Of a stretch of DNA of 5,931 nucleotides, positions 1-5,177 are shown one piece after another; positions within the stretch are counted from its first letter, which is position 1; every line of letters starts with the position of its first letter. This DNA is from Pseudomonadota bacterium (GTDB lineage Bacteria > Bdellovibrionota > Oligoflexia > Oligoflexales > Oligoflexaceae). Under the pieces are notes generated by a model. That model made no database searches, was not told the DNA's origin, and was given only the letters and a program-made list of their open reading frames with translations. The translations under genes were made by a program, and so were the position numbers. The stretch is taken from contig JAKQGS010000367.1 of the NCBI GenBank assembly GCA_029556045.1, positions 1 to 5,931 on the forward strand, given 5' to 3'.

Positions 1-672
1 CCCGCGGTACCGCAGGCAGCGGAGCCGCCGCCGCCTGCACCGGACTACTTTGCGGACGAGGAGGAAGAGGAGGACATCGCTCCGCCATCGTCTCGCACCG
101 CGGCGCCACGGATCGCCAAAAAGAAAAAGAAGAAAAGTTCAGGCTCCAGCCAAAACCTGCTGGTCACCCTGCTTCCATTTGGCATGGCCCAATTCCAATC
201 GGGGAGCCCCATGCTGGGTGCGGGACTTGCAGTGGGCCAGGCCGCCGGAATTTTTATCTACTTTGATAAAAATAAAAAAGCCGACGCCTATACCACCACC
301 GCCTCATCAGAACTCCAAAGGATGGACGAAGAGGGAACATACGACGATGATCAAAAGGCCAAATTTGAGGCGGAAGCCATCTCCTACATTCAGACTCTGC
401 GCAGCCAGGGGGACTATGGCCTGTACCTGTTTGCGGGGCTTTGGGCAGCCGGCGTCACCGAGGCCTTCCTGAATCCACCATCACCACCCAAGAAAAAAAG
501 ACGCCGCGCCGAGCTCGGATTAAGTTCCGGCGAAAAAGTCGCAGAAGAAGACAGCGGCACCCTACAGAGACAGGCCCCAGAACCTTACGACCTCAAACTC
601 GGCCCCATCGTAATACCAGAGGATCAACAGGCTCCCGTCAAGTTCGGCCTGATCCTGAAACACCGTTTCTGA
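1..672 (+). CDS. Partial hypothetical membrane-associated protein (C-terminal 223 residues)
   Basis: The reading frame is open from the first base of the window to TGA at 670-672, so the true start lies upstream and internal ATGs such as 184 are probably not the start. I do not recognise the gene. The visible part begins with a Pro/Ala-rich stretch, then an acidic run (DEEEEED, visible residues 19-25) and a lysine run (40-45). Next come hydrophobic segments at about 52-63 and 71-88 holding LLPFGMAQFQSG, a charged helix-like stretch (about 104-137, rich in D/E/K/Q), a third hydrophobic segment (139-157) and a second basic cluster, PKKKRRR (163-169). The protein ends in a short strand-like tail, KFGLILKHRF. 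The LPFG-x-x-QFQ-x-G pattern before a glycine-rich hydrophobic helix resembles small integral membrane proteins with a P-G-x-G-Q-type motif; this is a resemblance, not an assignment. The basic clusters flanking the membrane part would favour cytoplasmic placement of those ends. coaE follows directly on the same strand, so the two may be cotranscribed. Confidence 0.8.
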   Translation, partial: PAVPQAAEPPPPAPDYFADEEEEEDIAPPSSRTAAPRIAKKKKKKSSGSSQNLLVTLLPFGMAQFQSGSPMLGAGLAVGQAAGIFIYFDKNKKADAYTTTASSELQRMDEEGTYDDDQKAKFEAEAISYIQTLRSQGDYGLYLFAGLWAAGVTEAFLNPPSPPKKKRRRAELGLSSGEKVAEEDSGTLQRQAPEPYDLKLGPIVIPEDQQAPVKFGLILKHRF

Positions 673-713
673 TATCATGACATACAGCGTCACCAAACAC
701 TTCAGGCCCGGGC

Positions 714-717
714 AGGA
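714..717 (+). promoter_or_regulatory. Ribosome binding site supporting the coaE start at 722
   Basis: AGGA lies four bases before ATG 722. The spacing is tight, so the match is modest, but no purine-rich match precedes the alternative ATG at 677, whose upstream bases are pyrimidine-rich. Together with the family length of 206 residues this favours 722. Confidence 0.45.
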
Positions 718-721
718 TGGC

Positions 722-1342
722 ATGAATCTGCAGACTCTGAAAAAAAACTACGGCATTGGTCTCACTGGAGGCATTGCCACCGGTAAATCAGCGGTGGCGA
801 GGATGCTTCGCGACCTGGGTTATCAGGTGATCGATGCGGATCAGTTGGCCCGCGATGCTGTTCAACCAGGATCCACAGCGCTCCAGGAGATTATTCGGTA
901 TTTTGGTCCTGGAATATTACAACCGGATGGCACCCTGAATCGTCGCGCCCTGCGGGACCGTATATTTTCTTCCCCCACTGATCGGGCCTATCTGGAGTCC
1001 ATCGTCCACCCGGCCATTCAGCAACTCATGGAAAAGCAGCTGGAACAAAGTGGCTTATTGCTTCATCCAAAAATCTGGTTTTATGAAGCGGCTTTGCTTC
1101 TGGAAACCGGCAGCTTTCGGGATTTCAAAGAGATATGGCTGACGACCTGCGATGCGGCCACACAAGAGAGAAGGGTCATGGTTCGCGATAAGGTGAGTAC
1201 CGCAGAGGCGCAAAAAGCCATCGCCAGCCAAATGCCCCCTGCACAAAAAGCCGCCCTGGCCACCTGGGTCATCAATACGGATCAAGACCTCAAGCAGATC
1301 AAAGCAGCCATCCGCAGCAAACTGCAAACGCTGCTACCGTGA
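722..1342 (+). CDS. coaE: Dephospho-CoA kinase
   Basis: CoaE phosphorylates the 3'-hydroxyl of dephospho-CoA with ATP, the last step of coenzyme A synthesis, in the cytoplasm. From ATG 722 the product is 206 residues, the usual family length. The P-loop GGIATGKS lies at 16-23, the D-A-D motif at 38-40 (family form DADxxAR, here followed by QLAR), HP at 96-97, and EAALLLETG at 122-130 where the family usually has a V-P-L-L-F-E-like motif. The lid region with paired arginines is near 150-155 and IASQMP at 168-173. I prefer ATG 722 because AGGA (714-717) precedes it and the P-loop then starts about 15 residues in, as usual. An in-frame ATG at 677 would add 15 residues; it sits 4 nt after the upstream stop but lacks a clear ribosome site. 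The codons after the start contain a run of eight A (740-747). The gene ends inside the 3' end of the convergent SUMF1/propeller gene (9 bp overlap). Confidence 0.95.
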   Translation: MNLQTLKKNYGIGLTGGIATGKSAVARMLRDLGYQVIDADQLARDAVQPGSTALQEIIRYFGPGILQPDGTLNRRALRDRIFSSPTDRAYLESIVHPAIQQLMEKQLEQSGLLLHPKIWFYEAALLLETGSFRDFKEIWLTTCDAATQERRVMVRDKVSTAEAQKAIASQMPPAQKAALATWVINTDQDLKQIKAAIRSKLQTLLP

Positions 1343-3127
1343 GTGAACAACCCGCAATAGCCGACCGGAAACCGCGTCCGTCCAAATCACCTGCCGCTCA
1401 TCCGCCCAAATTCCTCCGGGTCGGGTCCACGGCCCTGGATGCTCAAATGGCCCCTGACCCATGATGGAGGTTCGGGTCAGTGTGCTGCGGGTTCCCCAGT
1501 AGAGGTAAGAACCGCCCTTGACCAGACGATCGATCACGGGCGGGCTATAGTTCAAGCATTTCATGGAGCCACCCTGCAAAGTTCCCACTTCACAGATCCG
1601 GCCGACATTGGGGAAATTGGGACCCGAAAGGGCAAAGTAGACTTTATCGCTGCCCTCCCCCACCACCAGATCGGTAGCCCGTGTTCCTGCTCCCCATGTG
1701 CGGGAATCCGCCACGGTTTCGACAGCACCACCCTGGCGGGAAATGCGAAAAATCCGCGCTTTTGCCAGATCTGCCGTCCCGGTTTCAATCCCATACACAT
1801 GAGTGGATGTCAGGGCCAGATTCAATACCCCATCCAGTCCCGCAATCAATTGATCAACAGGACCACCGGCTTGACGGACGCCACGTACCGCAGTGGGAGT
1901 CGCCCAAAAAACTGCGTCCTGCCCAACAACTATAGAGCCGGGTTGTGTTTCACCCTGCGCGACAGTTACCAAACCACCTGCGGCATCAAGCCGTAGAATC
2001 GAGCCATTACCCTGGTCGGCGATCACCAGTGTCACCCCATCAGTGCCCAAGCGGATCACAGAAGAAAGACCCGAGGCCGATTCGTCGCTCGACTGAGTTT
2101 CACCATTGATGCGCAACACCCGCCCGCGGCCATTTTCCGCCAGTACCAGACTGTCGTTCCACTGCACGAGGTTGCCCGGACTACGCAGACCCTCCACTAA
2201 TATTTCTGGCTCCGGCGCAGCGGGAGCAAACGGACGTGAGCTTGGTTGTCGGTCGATATCCGCTGGTTGCGACAATGGCCCACGAACAAATATCCCCCCT
2301 TCATCACGGTTCCAGGCACAGCGAAAGCCAACGCTGTCAGCACGGCCGGATGCGGGAGCTCCCCAGCGGGCATGAGACCGCACCGAAATGCTTCCGTCCA
2401 GAAAACTGCCACCGCGCACCACCCGCAGAAATCCCGTGGCAGGACCGCGGGGATCCGTCTGCGCCTCGGCGCTGTAAGTACCATAATAGTCCGCAGTCCA
2501 TTCCGCCACGTTGCCCGCCAGATCCGCTATTCCTTCCGGAGAATTCCCAGCAGGGCGGCTTTGGACAGGAACGGGACCGCTTTCACAGAAAGCGCTGCCG
2601 GTAAAATAATTGACGGTGCCACAGCCTAGGTCAGTTGCTCCCCAAGGATAGGGGCGACGATCAGTGCCGGCTGCCGCTCTTTCCCACTCCGCTTCCGTTG
2701 GCAAACGTTTGCCAGCCCAGACGCAGTAGTCCGCCGCGCCTTGCCAGCTGACCTGCCGCATCGGCTGCCGCTCGGTTCCCCGCACTGGCAGGTAGCCATC
2801 CCGCACCTTTTCCACTGGTTGCAGCGGACTATAGTGATGGGCTCCAGCATACGATAAAAAGAGAGCAAATTCTTCGACCGTGACTTCGGTCGTATCCAGT
2901 TTAAAGGCCGAAAGCTGAACGGTGTGCTGCGGCTGCTGATCAACAAACCAGACATCACCATAAGCCCCTGGCGTTTCATTGGGGTATCCCATTAAAAAGG
3001 TACTGGCGGGAAAATCCACCATACGGGAAAGATCAACCGGTGGCGCCTTGGGTGCGGGGGCCTGCCCCCAGGCCAGGCTTGCCATGGTGGTACCGACGAA
3101 AATTCCGCATGTCCACAGACTTTTCAT
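1334..3127 (-). CDS. Secreted SUMF1-fold (FGE-sulfatase family) protein with C-terminal beta-propeller-like domain
   Basis: This is a 597-residue exported protein. A Sec-type signal peptide covers about residues 1-21 (MKSLWTCGIF start, cleavage near AWG/QA), followed by a Pro/Ala linker. A SUMF1/FGE-sulfatase-family domain spans about 36-272, with DFPASTFLMG (38-47), LDTTEVTVEEF (77-87), QPMRQVSWQGAADYC (121-135), GKRLPTEAEWERAAAG (139-154), YPWG (160-163), GIADLAGNVAEW (199-210), RVVRGGSF (235-242) and VGFRCAW (266-272). In formylglycine-generating enzymes two cysteines follow the R-x-x-x-GGS segment. Here those places are Asp244 and Val249, so the sulfatase-activating chemistry is not expected. 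Residues about 305-597 show repeated strands with G-x-V/I-x-R-I/L and W/A-D/T patterns (VLRI 337-340, ILRL 377-380, IFRIS 459-463, LLRVV 590-594), like NHL- or SMP-30-type propellers; this is read by eye. C169 and C181 could form a disulphide. The ATG overlaps the esterase stop as ATGA, with GGAGG six bases upstream. A non-enzymatic binding or scaffolding role is inferred. Confidence 0.92.
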   Translation of the reverse strand: MKSLWTCGIFVGTTMASLAWGQAPAPKAPPVDLSRMVDFPASTFLMGYPNETPGAYGDVWFVDQQPQHTVQLSAFKLDTTEVTVEEFALFLSYAGAHHYSPLQPVEKVRDGYLPVRGTERQPMRQVSWQGAADYCVWAGKRLPTEAEWERAAAGTDRRPYPWGATDLGCGTVNYFTGSAFCESGPVPVQSRPAGNSPEGIADLAGNVAEWTADYYGTYSAEAQTDPRGPATGFLRVVRGGSFLDGSISVRSHARWGAPASGRADSVGFRCAWNRDEGGIFVRGPLSQPADIDRQPSSRPFAPAAPEPEILVEGLRSPGNLVQWNDSLVLAENGRGRVLRINGETQSSDESASGLSSVIRLGTDGVTLVIADQGNGSILRLDAAGGLVTVAQGETQPGSIVVGQDAVFWATPTAVRGVRQAGGPVDQLIAGLDGVLNLALTSTHVYGIETGTADLAKARIFRISRQGGAVETVADSRTWGAGTRATDLVVGEGSDKVYFALSGPNFPNVGRICEVGTLQGGSMKCLNYSPPVIDRLVKGGSYLYWGTRSTLTRTSIMGQGPFEHPGPWTRPGGIWADERQVIWTDAVSGRLLRVVHSR

Positions 3128-4008
3128 GGTTGACCTCCATTGAGAGTCTTACTCGAAAGAAAGTCCCACATCTGTTGATTCAACTGCGGTTGCCAGCGGT
3201 GTTTGACATTGGCAAGTCGCCAATAGACCACTTCCTGGCTATTCCAACCCTTGCGCTGGAGAATTTCAGCTATGCGATCCGATCGTGAAACGTTGACATC
3301 GGGATCATCCACGCCATGAATTAAAAGGATCGGCGTTTTGCGACCGGCGTAATGTTCCATCCGCTGATCATATCCAAATTCGGTAAATCCGGACTGCGAA
3401 CACACCGCAGCAAAAACATCCGGCAACTCCAGGGCTGCAATCACCGACATCGCCCCACCCCGGGAATGTCCGGACGCGTATACCCGGTTACGATCGATGT
3501 TATGGGTGCTTTGTATGGTTTCCACCAGTTTCCGCAGGAACGTCACATCGGGATTGTCGTTGGGATGGGTGGTCCAGTTCCAGTCCGTCCACCAGGCCCA
3601 CCGCATCTCACCCTGCGTGCGCCATTGCTGCTCCGCGTAGGCCACAATAAACCCATTCATGTCGGCGGTGCGTTGCAGTTGCGTAAAATCGGCAGCGATA
3701 TAAATCCCCACCCGATGCCCCGGCATATTGATCAACAGAGGGGTTGGGCGAGATGGGTCATAATGAGTGGGCACAAATAGACGATAGTGGCGCGGTACCA
3801 ACTCCTGCAGGTTGTGCCCCGACGGCACCAGGACCGTCCCGTCAATATGACCCGTCCGGTGCTGGTTGGACGCCGGGCCTATTGGCGAAGGATTCTCGAA
3901 CGGGAAAACCCGCAGGGTTTCTTCGTCCCTATGCTCCGATGGAGAATCTCCAGCCCCCAACAATAACAGGAAAGGCAATATCAATAATGTTTTCCATATC
4001 CGTGTCAT
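3124..4008 (-). CDS. Secreted esterase, alpha/beta-hydrolase of the PHB depolymerase / feruloyl esterase type
   Basis: The 294-residue protein has an N-terminal signal peptide (MTRIWKTLLILPFLLLLGAG, cleavage near residue 20), which places it in the periplasm or outside the cell. The fold motifs are those of the polyhydroxybutyrate depolymerase/LpqC-like esterases: RHYRLFVP (73-80), PLLINMPGH (90-98), a DVTFLRKLVETI helix (154-165), IDRNRVYASGHSRGGAMS (171-188) and ILLIHGVDDPDV (227-238). The triad reads as Ser182 in GHSRG, Asp235 in HGVDDPDV and His270 in KHRW, matching the family's G-H-x-W ending. The HG pair that usually begins the oxyanion loop is here P-G-H (96-98), a departure from the common form. 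The true substrate (polyester, acetylated or feruloylated sugar, other ester) cannot be read from sequence. Start 4008 is preceded by GAGGGG. In-frame starts also exist at 4020 (ATG, with AGGA upstream), 4035, 4065 and TTG 4068. ATGA overlap with the downstream SUMF1/propeller gene indicates an operon. Confidence 0.9.
   Translation of the reverse strand: MTRIWKTLLILPFLLLLGAGDSPSEHRDEETLRVFPFENPSPIGPASNQHRTGHIDGTVLVPSGHNLQELVPRHYRLFVPTHYDPSRPTPLLINMPGHRVGIYIAADFTQLQRTADMNGFIVAYAEQQWRTQGEMRWAWWTDWNWTTHPNDNPDVTFLRKLVETIQSTHNIDRNRVYASGHSRGGAMSVIAALELPDVFAAVCSQSGFTEFGYDQRMEHYAGRKTPILLIHGVDDPDVNVSRSDRIAEILQRKGWNSQEVVYWRLANVKHRWQPQLNQQMWDFLSSKTLNGGQP
3134..3138 (-). promoter_or_regulatory. Ribosome binding site of the SUMF1/propeller gene, inside the esterase gene
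   Basis: On the minus strand GGAGG lies six bases before ATG 3127. It is coded within the last codons of the esterase gene, whose TGA (3126-3124) overlaps the ATG as ATGA. A strong ribosome site combined with a stop/start overlap is the standard arrangement for coupled translation of two genes on one transcript. Confidence 0.85.
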
Positions 4009-4012
4009 AAAA

Positions 4013-4018
4013 CCCCTC
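4013..4018 (-). promoter_or_regulatory. Ribosome binding site supporting the esterase start at 4008
   Basis: GAGGGG on the minus strand precedes ATG 4008 by four bases (TTTT). It puts the start directly before a compact signal peptide. A second, weaker site (AGGA with five-base spacing) serves the in-frame ATG at 4020, so either start gives an exported protein differing by four residues. Confidence 0.5.
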
Positions 4019-4070
4019 ATAAGATTCCTGTGCATGGAATGAGGCAAAAGCCCGGCAAGACCCATCAAAA

Positions 4071-4076
4071 ATCATA
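4071..4076 (-). promoter_or_regulatory. Possible -10 element (TATGAT) for the esterase operon
   Basis: TATGAT on the minus strand matches the sigma-70 -10 consensus in five of six bases and lies about 60 bases before the esterase start. No convincing -35 hexamer sits 16-18 bp upstream; a TTGACC at 4090-4085 is far too close. The call is tentative, and the esterase could instead be read through from the protease gene. Confidence 0.2.
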
Positions 4077-4085
4077 GAACCTTTG

Positions 4086-4102
4086 GTCAATAACACATTG
4101 AC
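4086..4102. repeat. Perfect inverted repeat GTCAAT-N5-ATTGAC
   Basis: The two six-base arms are exact reverse complements, separated by AACAC, in the gap between the protease stop and the esterase start. The size and spacing fit a dimeric repressor or activator operator, or a small hairpin. On the minus strand a TATGAT element (4076-4071) follows shortly after, but I found no good -35 hexamer at 16-18 bp from it. Six-base arms can also occur by chance. Confidence 0.4.
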
Positions 4103-4115
4103 TCCCCTACGGACA

Positions 4116-4133
4116 ATGCACGAATAGGTGCAT
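4116..4133. repeat. Perfect inverted repeat ATGCAC-N6-GTGCAT
   Basis: This is a six-base stem with a six-base loop (GAATAG), starting 17 bases downstream of the protease stop when read on the minus strand. It could fold in the protease transcript and act as an mRNA 3' end or processing hairpin. No T-run follows on the minus strand, so it is not a canonical intrinsic terminator. An operator is the alternative. Confidence 0.4.
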
Positions 4134-4149
4134 CAATCTCCGGGGTCGG

Positions 4150-4971
4150 TTATGGCAAAAATCCTTGCAACCACGACTGCACACTCGAAGTGTCGAGTCG
4201 ATTCATCAGCGAGATCATTTCGTTTGGCCTGTCAGGATGACGGCCCGCAAAAGAATTGATACCCACCAAAACCTGCAACCCGTCTTCGATACGCAGGACG
4301 GGACCGCCGGAATCTCCACCACAGGATGATTTTCCCGCCTGTGGATCATCGCTCACCGCTATGATGTGGGCGGGCTCCAACCGCTCAACCTGGAGATCCA
4401 CGTGCCGCAATTTGCCATCGGCAGGACCACGAGGCATCGTGCATCCGGCACCGATGACCACAACCTGATCCTTTTCCTGCAGGGACTTCGCTTGAATCGC
4501 AACGGTGCTGCCGGAAACCTTTCCTTCCACCTCAATCAATGCCAGGTCGGCGCTGCTGAGTTTGAGGGTCTCTGCTTCAGCAGCGGACATATCCAGATCT
4601 ACTTCAAAGCTTTGCAGCATGGCTGCCCAATCGGGATGAAGGTGAGTGGCGACGATTTTGGAGGACCCTTGATTGAGCCAGACTCTATCGAATCCCTGAT
4701 TAAAGTAGACCATTTCCCCCGCACGAAATCGGGGCTCGATTTCGGCGGAGATTTGACTCATCACGACACAATGTGCCGCCGTGAGAATAAAGTTTTCCGC
4801 CACTTTCACAGCCGCGCACTTGGTGTCCTCAAAAGCCAGAGCTGAGGGAAATTGCTCGGGAGCCACAAGTTGTCCGCCGATGACGTCGATCGCGCTATTC
4901 TGAGGGTGGGCTCCACAGGCCAGACTCAGAAGGATGGGTATCCCGATAAAAAGATTCTTCAGGGTTTTCAT
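4150..4971 (-). CDS. Trypsin-like (S1 family) serine protease lipoprotein
   Basis: The 273-residue protein has a lipoprotein signal peptide with lipobox L-S-L-A-Cys19, so it is predicted to be lipid-anchored after export. The S1 catalytic triad is complete: His67 in LTAAHC, Asp142 in SADLALIEV and Ser221 in CGGDSGGP. V-I-G-G at 30-33 corresponds to the usual I-V-G-G N-terminus of mature S1 proteases, but Asp29 precedes it rather than Arg/Lys, so activation would need a different protease or none. C52-C68 matches the conserved disulphide near the catalytic His; C177 and C217 are candidates for another. Counting back from Ser221, the specificity-pocket position 189 is Ser215, not the Asp of trypsin, so Arg/Lys specificity is not expected. 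The ribosome site is weak (AAGAGAG four bases before the ATG). The gene is upstream of the esterase on the same strand, with a 141-base gap to the chosen start. The natural substrate is unknown. Confidence 0.93.
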   Translation of the reverse strand: MKTLKNLFIGIPILLSLACGAHPQNSAIDVIGGQLVAPEQFPSALAFEDTKCAAVKVAENFILTAAHCVVMSQISAEIEPRFRAGEMVYFNQGFDRVWLNQGSSKIVATHLHPDWAAMLQSFEVDLDMSAAEAETLKLSSADLALIEVEGKVSGSTVAIQAKSLQEKDQVVVIGAGCTMPRGPADGKLRHVDLQVERLEPAHIIAVSDDPQAGKSSCGGDSGGPVLRIEDGLQVLVGINSFAGRHPDRPNEMISLMNRLDTSSVQSWLQGFLP

Positions 4972-5006
4972 GACACTCTCTTATTAGTAACTAAAGATCT
5001 TCATTG

Positions 5007-5065
5007 TTATTAAATAATATTCAACATATCAATATAAAAATCATTAATAAAGTATAATTTAATAA
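5007..5065. repeat. Nine-base inverted repeat in the AT-rich spacer
   Basis: TTATTAAAT at 5007-5015 is the exact reverse complement of ATTTAATAA at 5057-5065, with a 41-base spacer. The right arm overlaps the plus-strand TATAAT at 5053-5058. The repeat may mark paired binding sites for a regulator or nucleoid protein, or be chance in very AT-rich sequence. Confidence 0.3.
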
Positions 5066-5164
5066 AATCCCTCACAAAACGACTGTATTACCCTGAAATC
5101 ATTGTATTATTTTCTTTCTATTCGATGCAGTTTGCCCTATATTGGAACGAATATGTGGTCCATC

Positions 5165-5170
5165 AGGAGG
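5165..5170 (+). promoter_or_regulatory. Strong ribosome binding site deciding the GTG start of the helicase
   Basis: AGGAGG is a perfect Shine-Dalgarno core placed seven bases before GTG 5178. It fixes the start of a gene that has no ATG near its beginning in that frame. Confidence 0.9.
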
Positions 5171-5177
5171 AACTCCC

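Larger units (their letters stand above)
4972..5177. promoter_or_regulatory. AT-rich divergent promoter region between the protease and the helicase
   Basis: This 206-base spacer separates two divergent genes, so it should contain promoters for both. Over 4981-5120 I count about 28 G/C in 140 bases (20%), far below the flanking coding DNA. On the plus strand a perfect TATAAT lies at 5053-5058 and a TATTAT at 5105-5110, neither with a good -35 hexamer at normal spacing. On the minus strand TTGATA (5033-5028) has a weak -10 match 17 bases further on. In such AT-rich DNA these matches are expected often, so no single promoter is assigned. Confidence 0.5.

Noticed and set aside
487..508. Nuclear-localisation-like PKKKRRR cluster in the first protein
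   Set aside because: It is more simply explained as a basic cluster next to a membrane segment; nothing else suggests a eukaryotic-targeted effector.
1339..1464. Short GTG-started frame overlapping the coaE stop (GTGA), 41 residues, plus strand
   Set aside because: It resembles a coupled downstream gene, but it is short, rich in Pro/Ala/Lys without any motif, and lies entirely opposite the well-supported C-terminal coding region of the SUMF1/propeller gene.
1439..1996. 185-residue open frame on the plus strand
   Set aside because: It is antisense to the propeller part of the minus-strand gene and shows no domain or credible ribosome site; a shadow of the real gene.
1334..3127. Formylglycine-generating enzyme (sulfatase activator) as the function
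   Set aside because: Both catalytic cysteine positions are replaced (Asp244, Val249), and no sulfatase gene lies in the window.
4366..4845. 159-residue open frame on the plus strand
   Set aside because: It is antisense to the S1 protease, whose catalytic motifs are unambiguous; no independent coding evidence.
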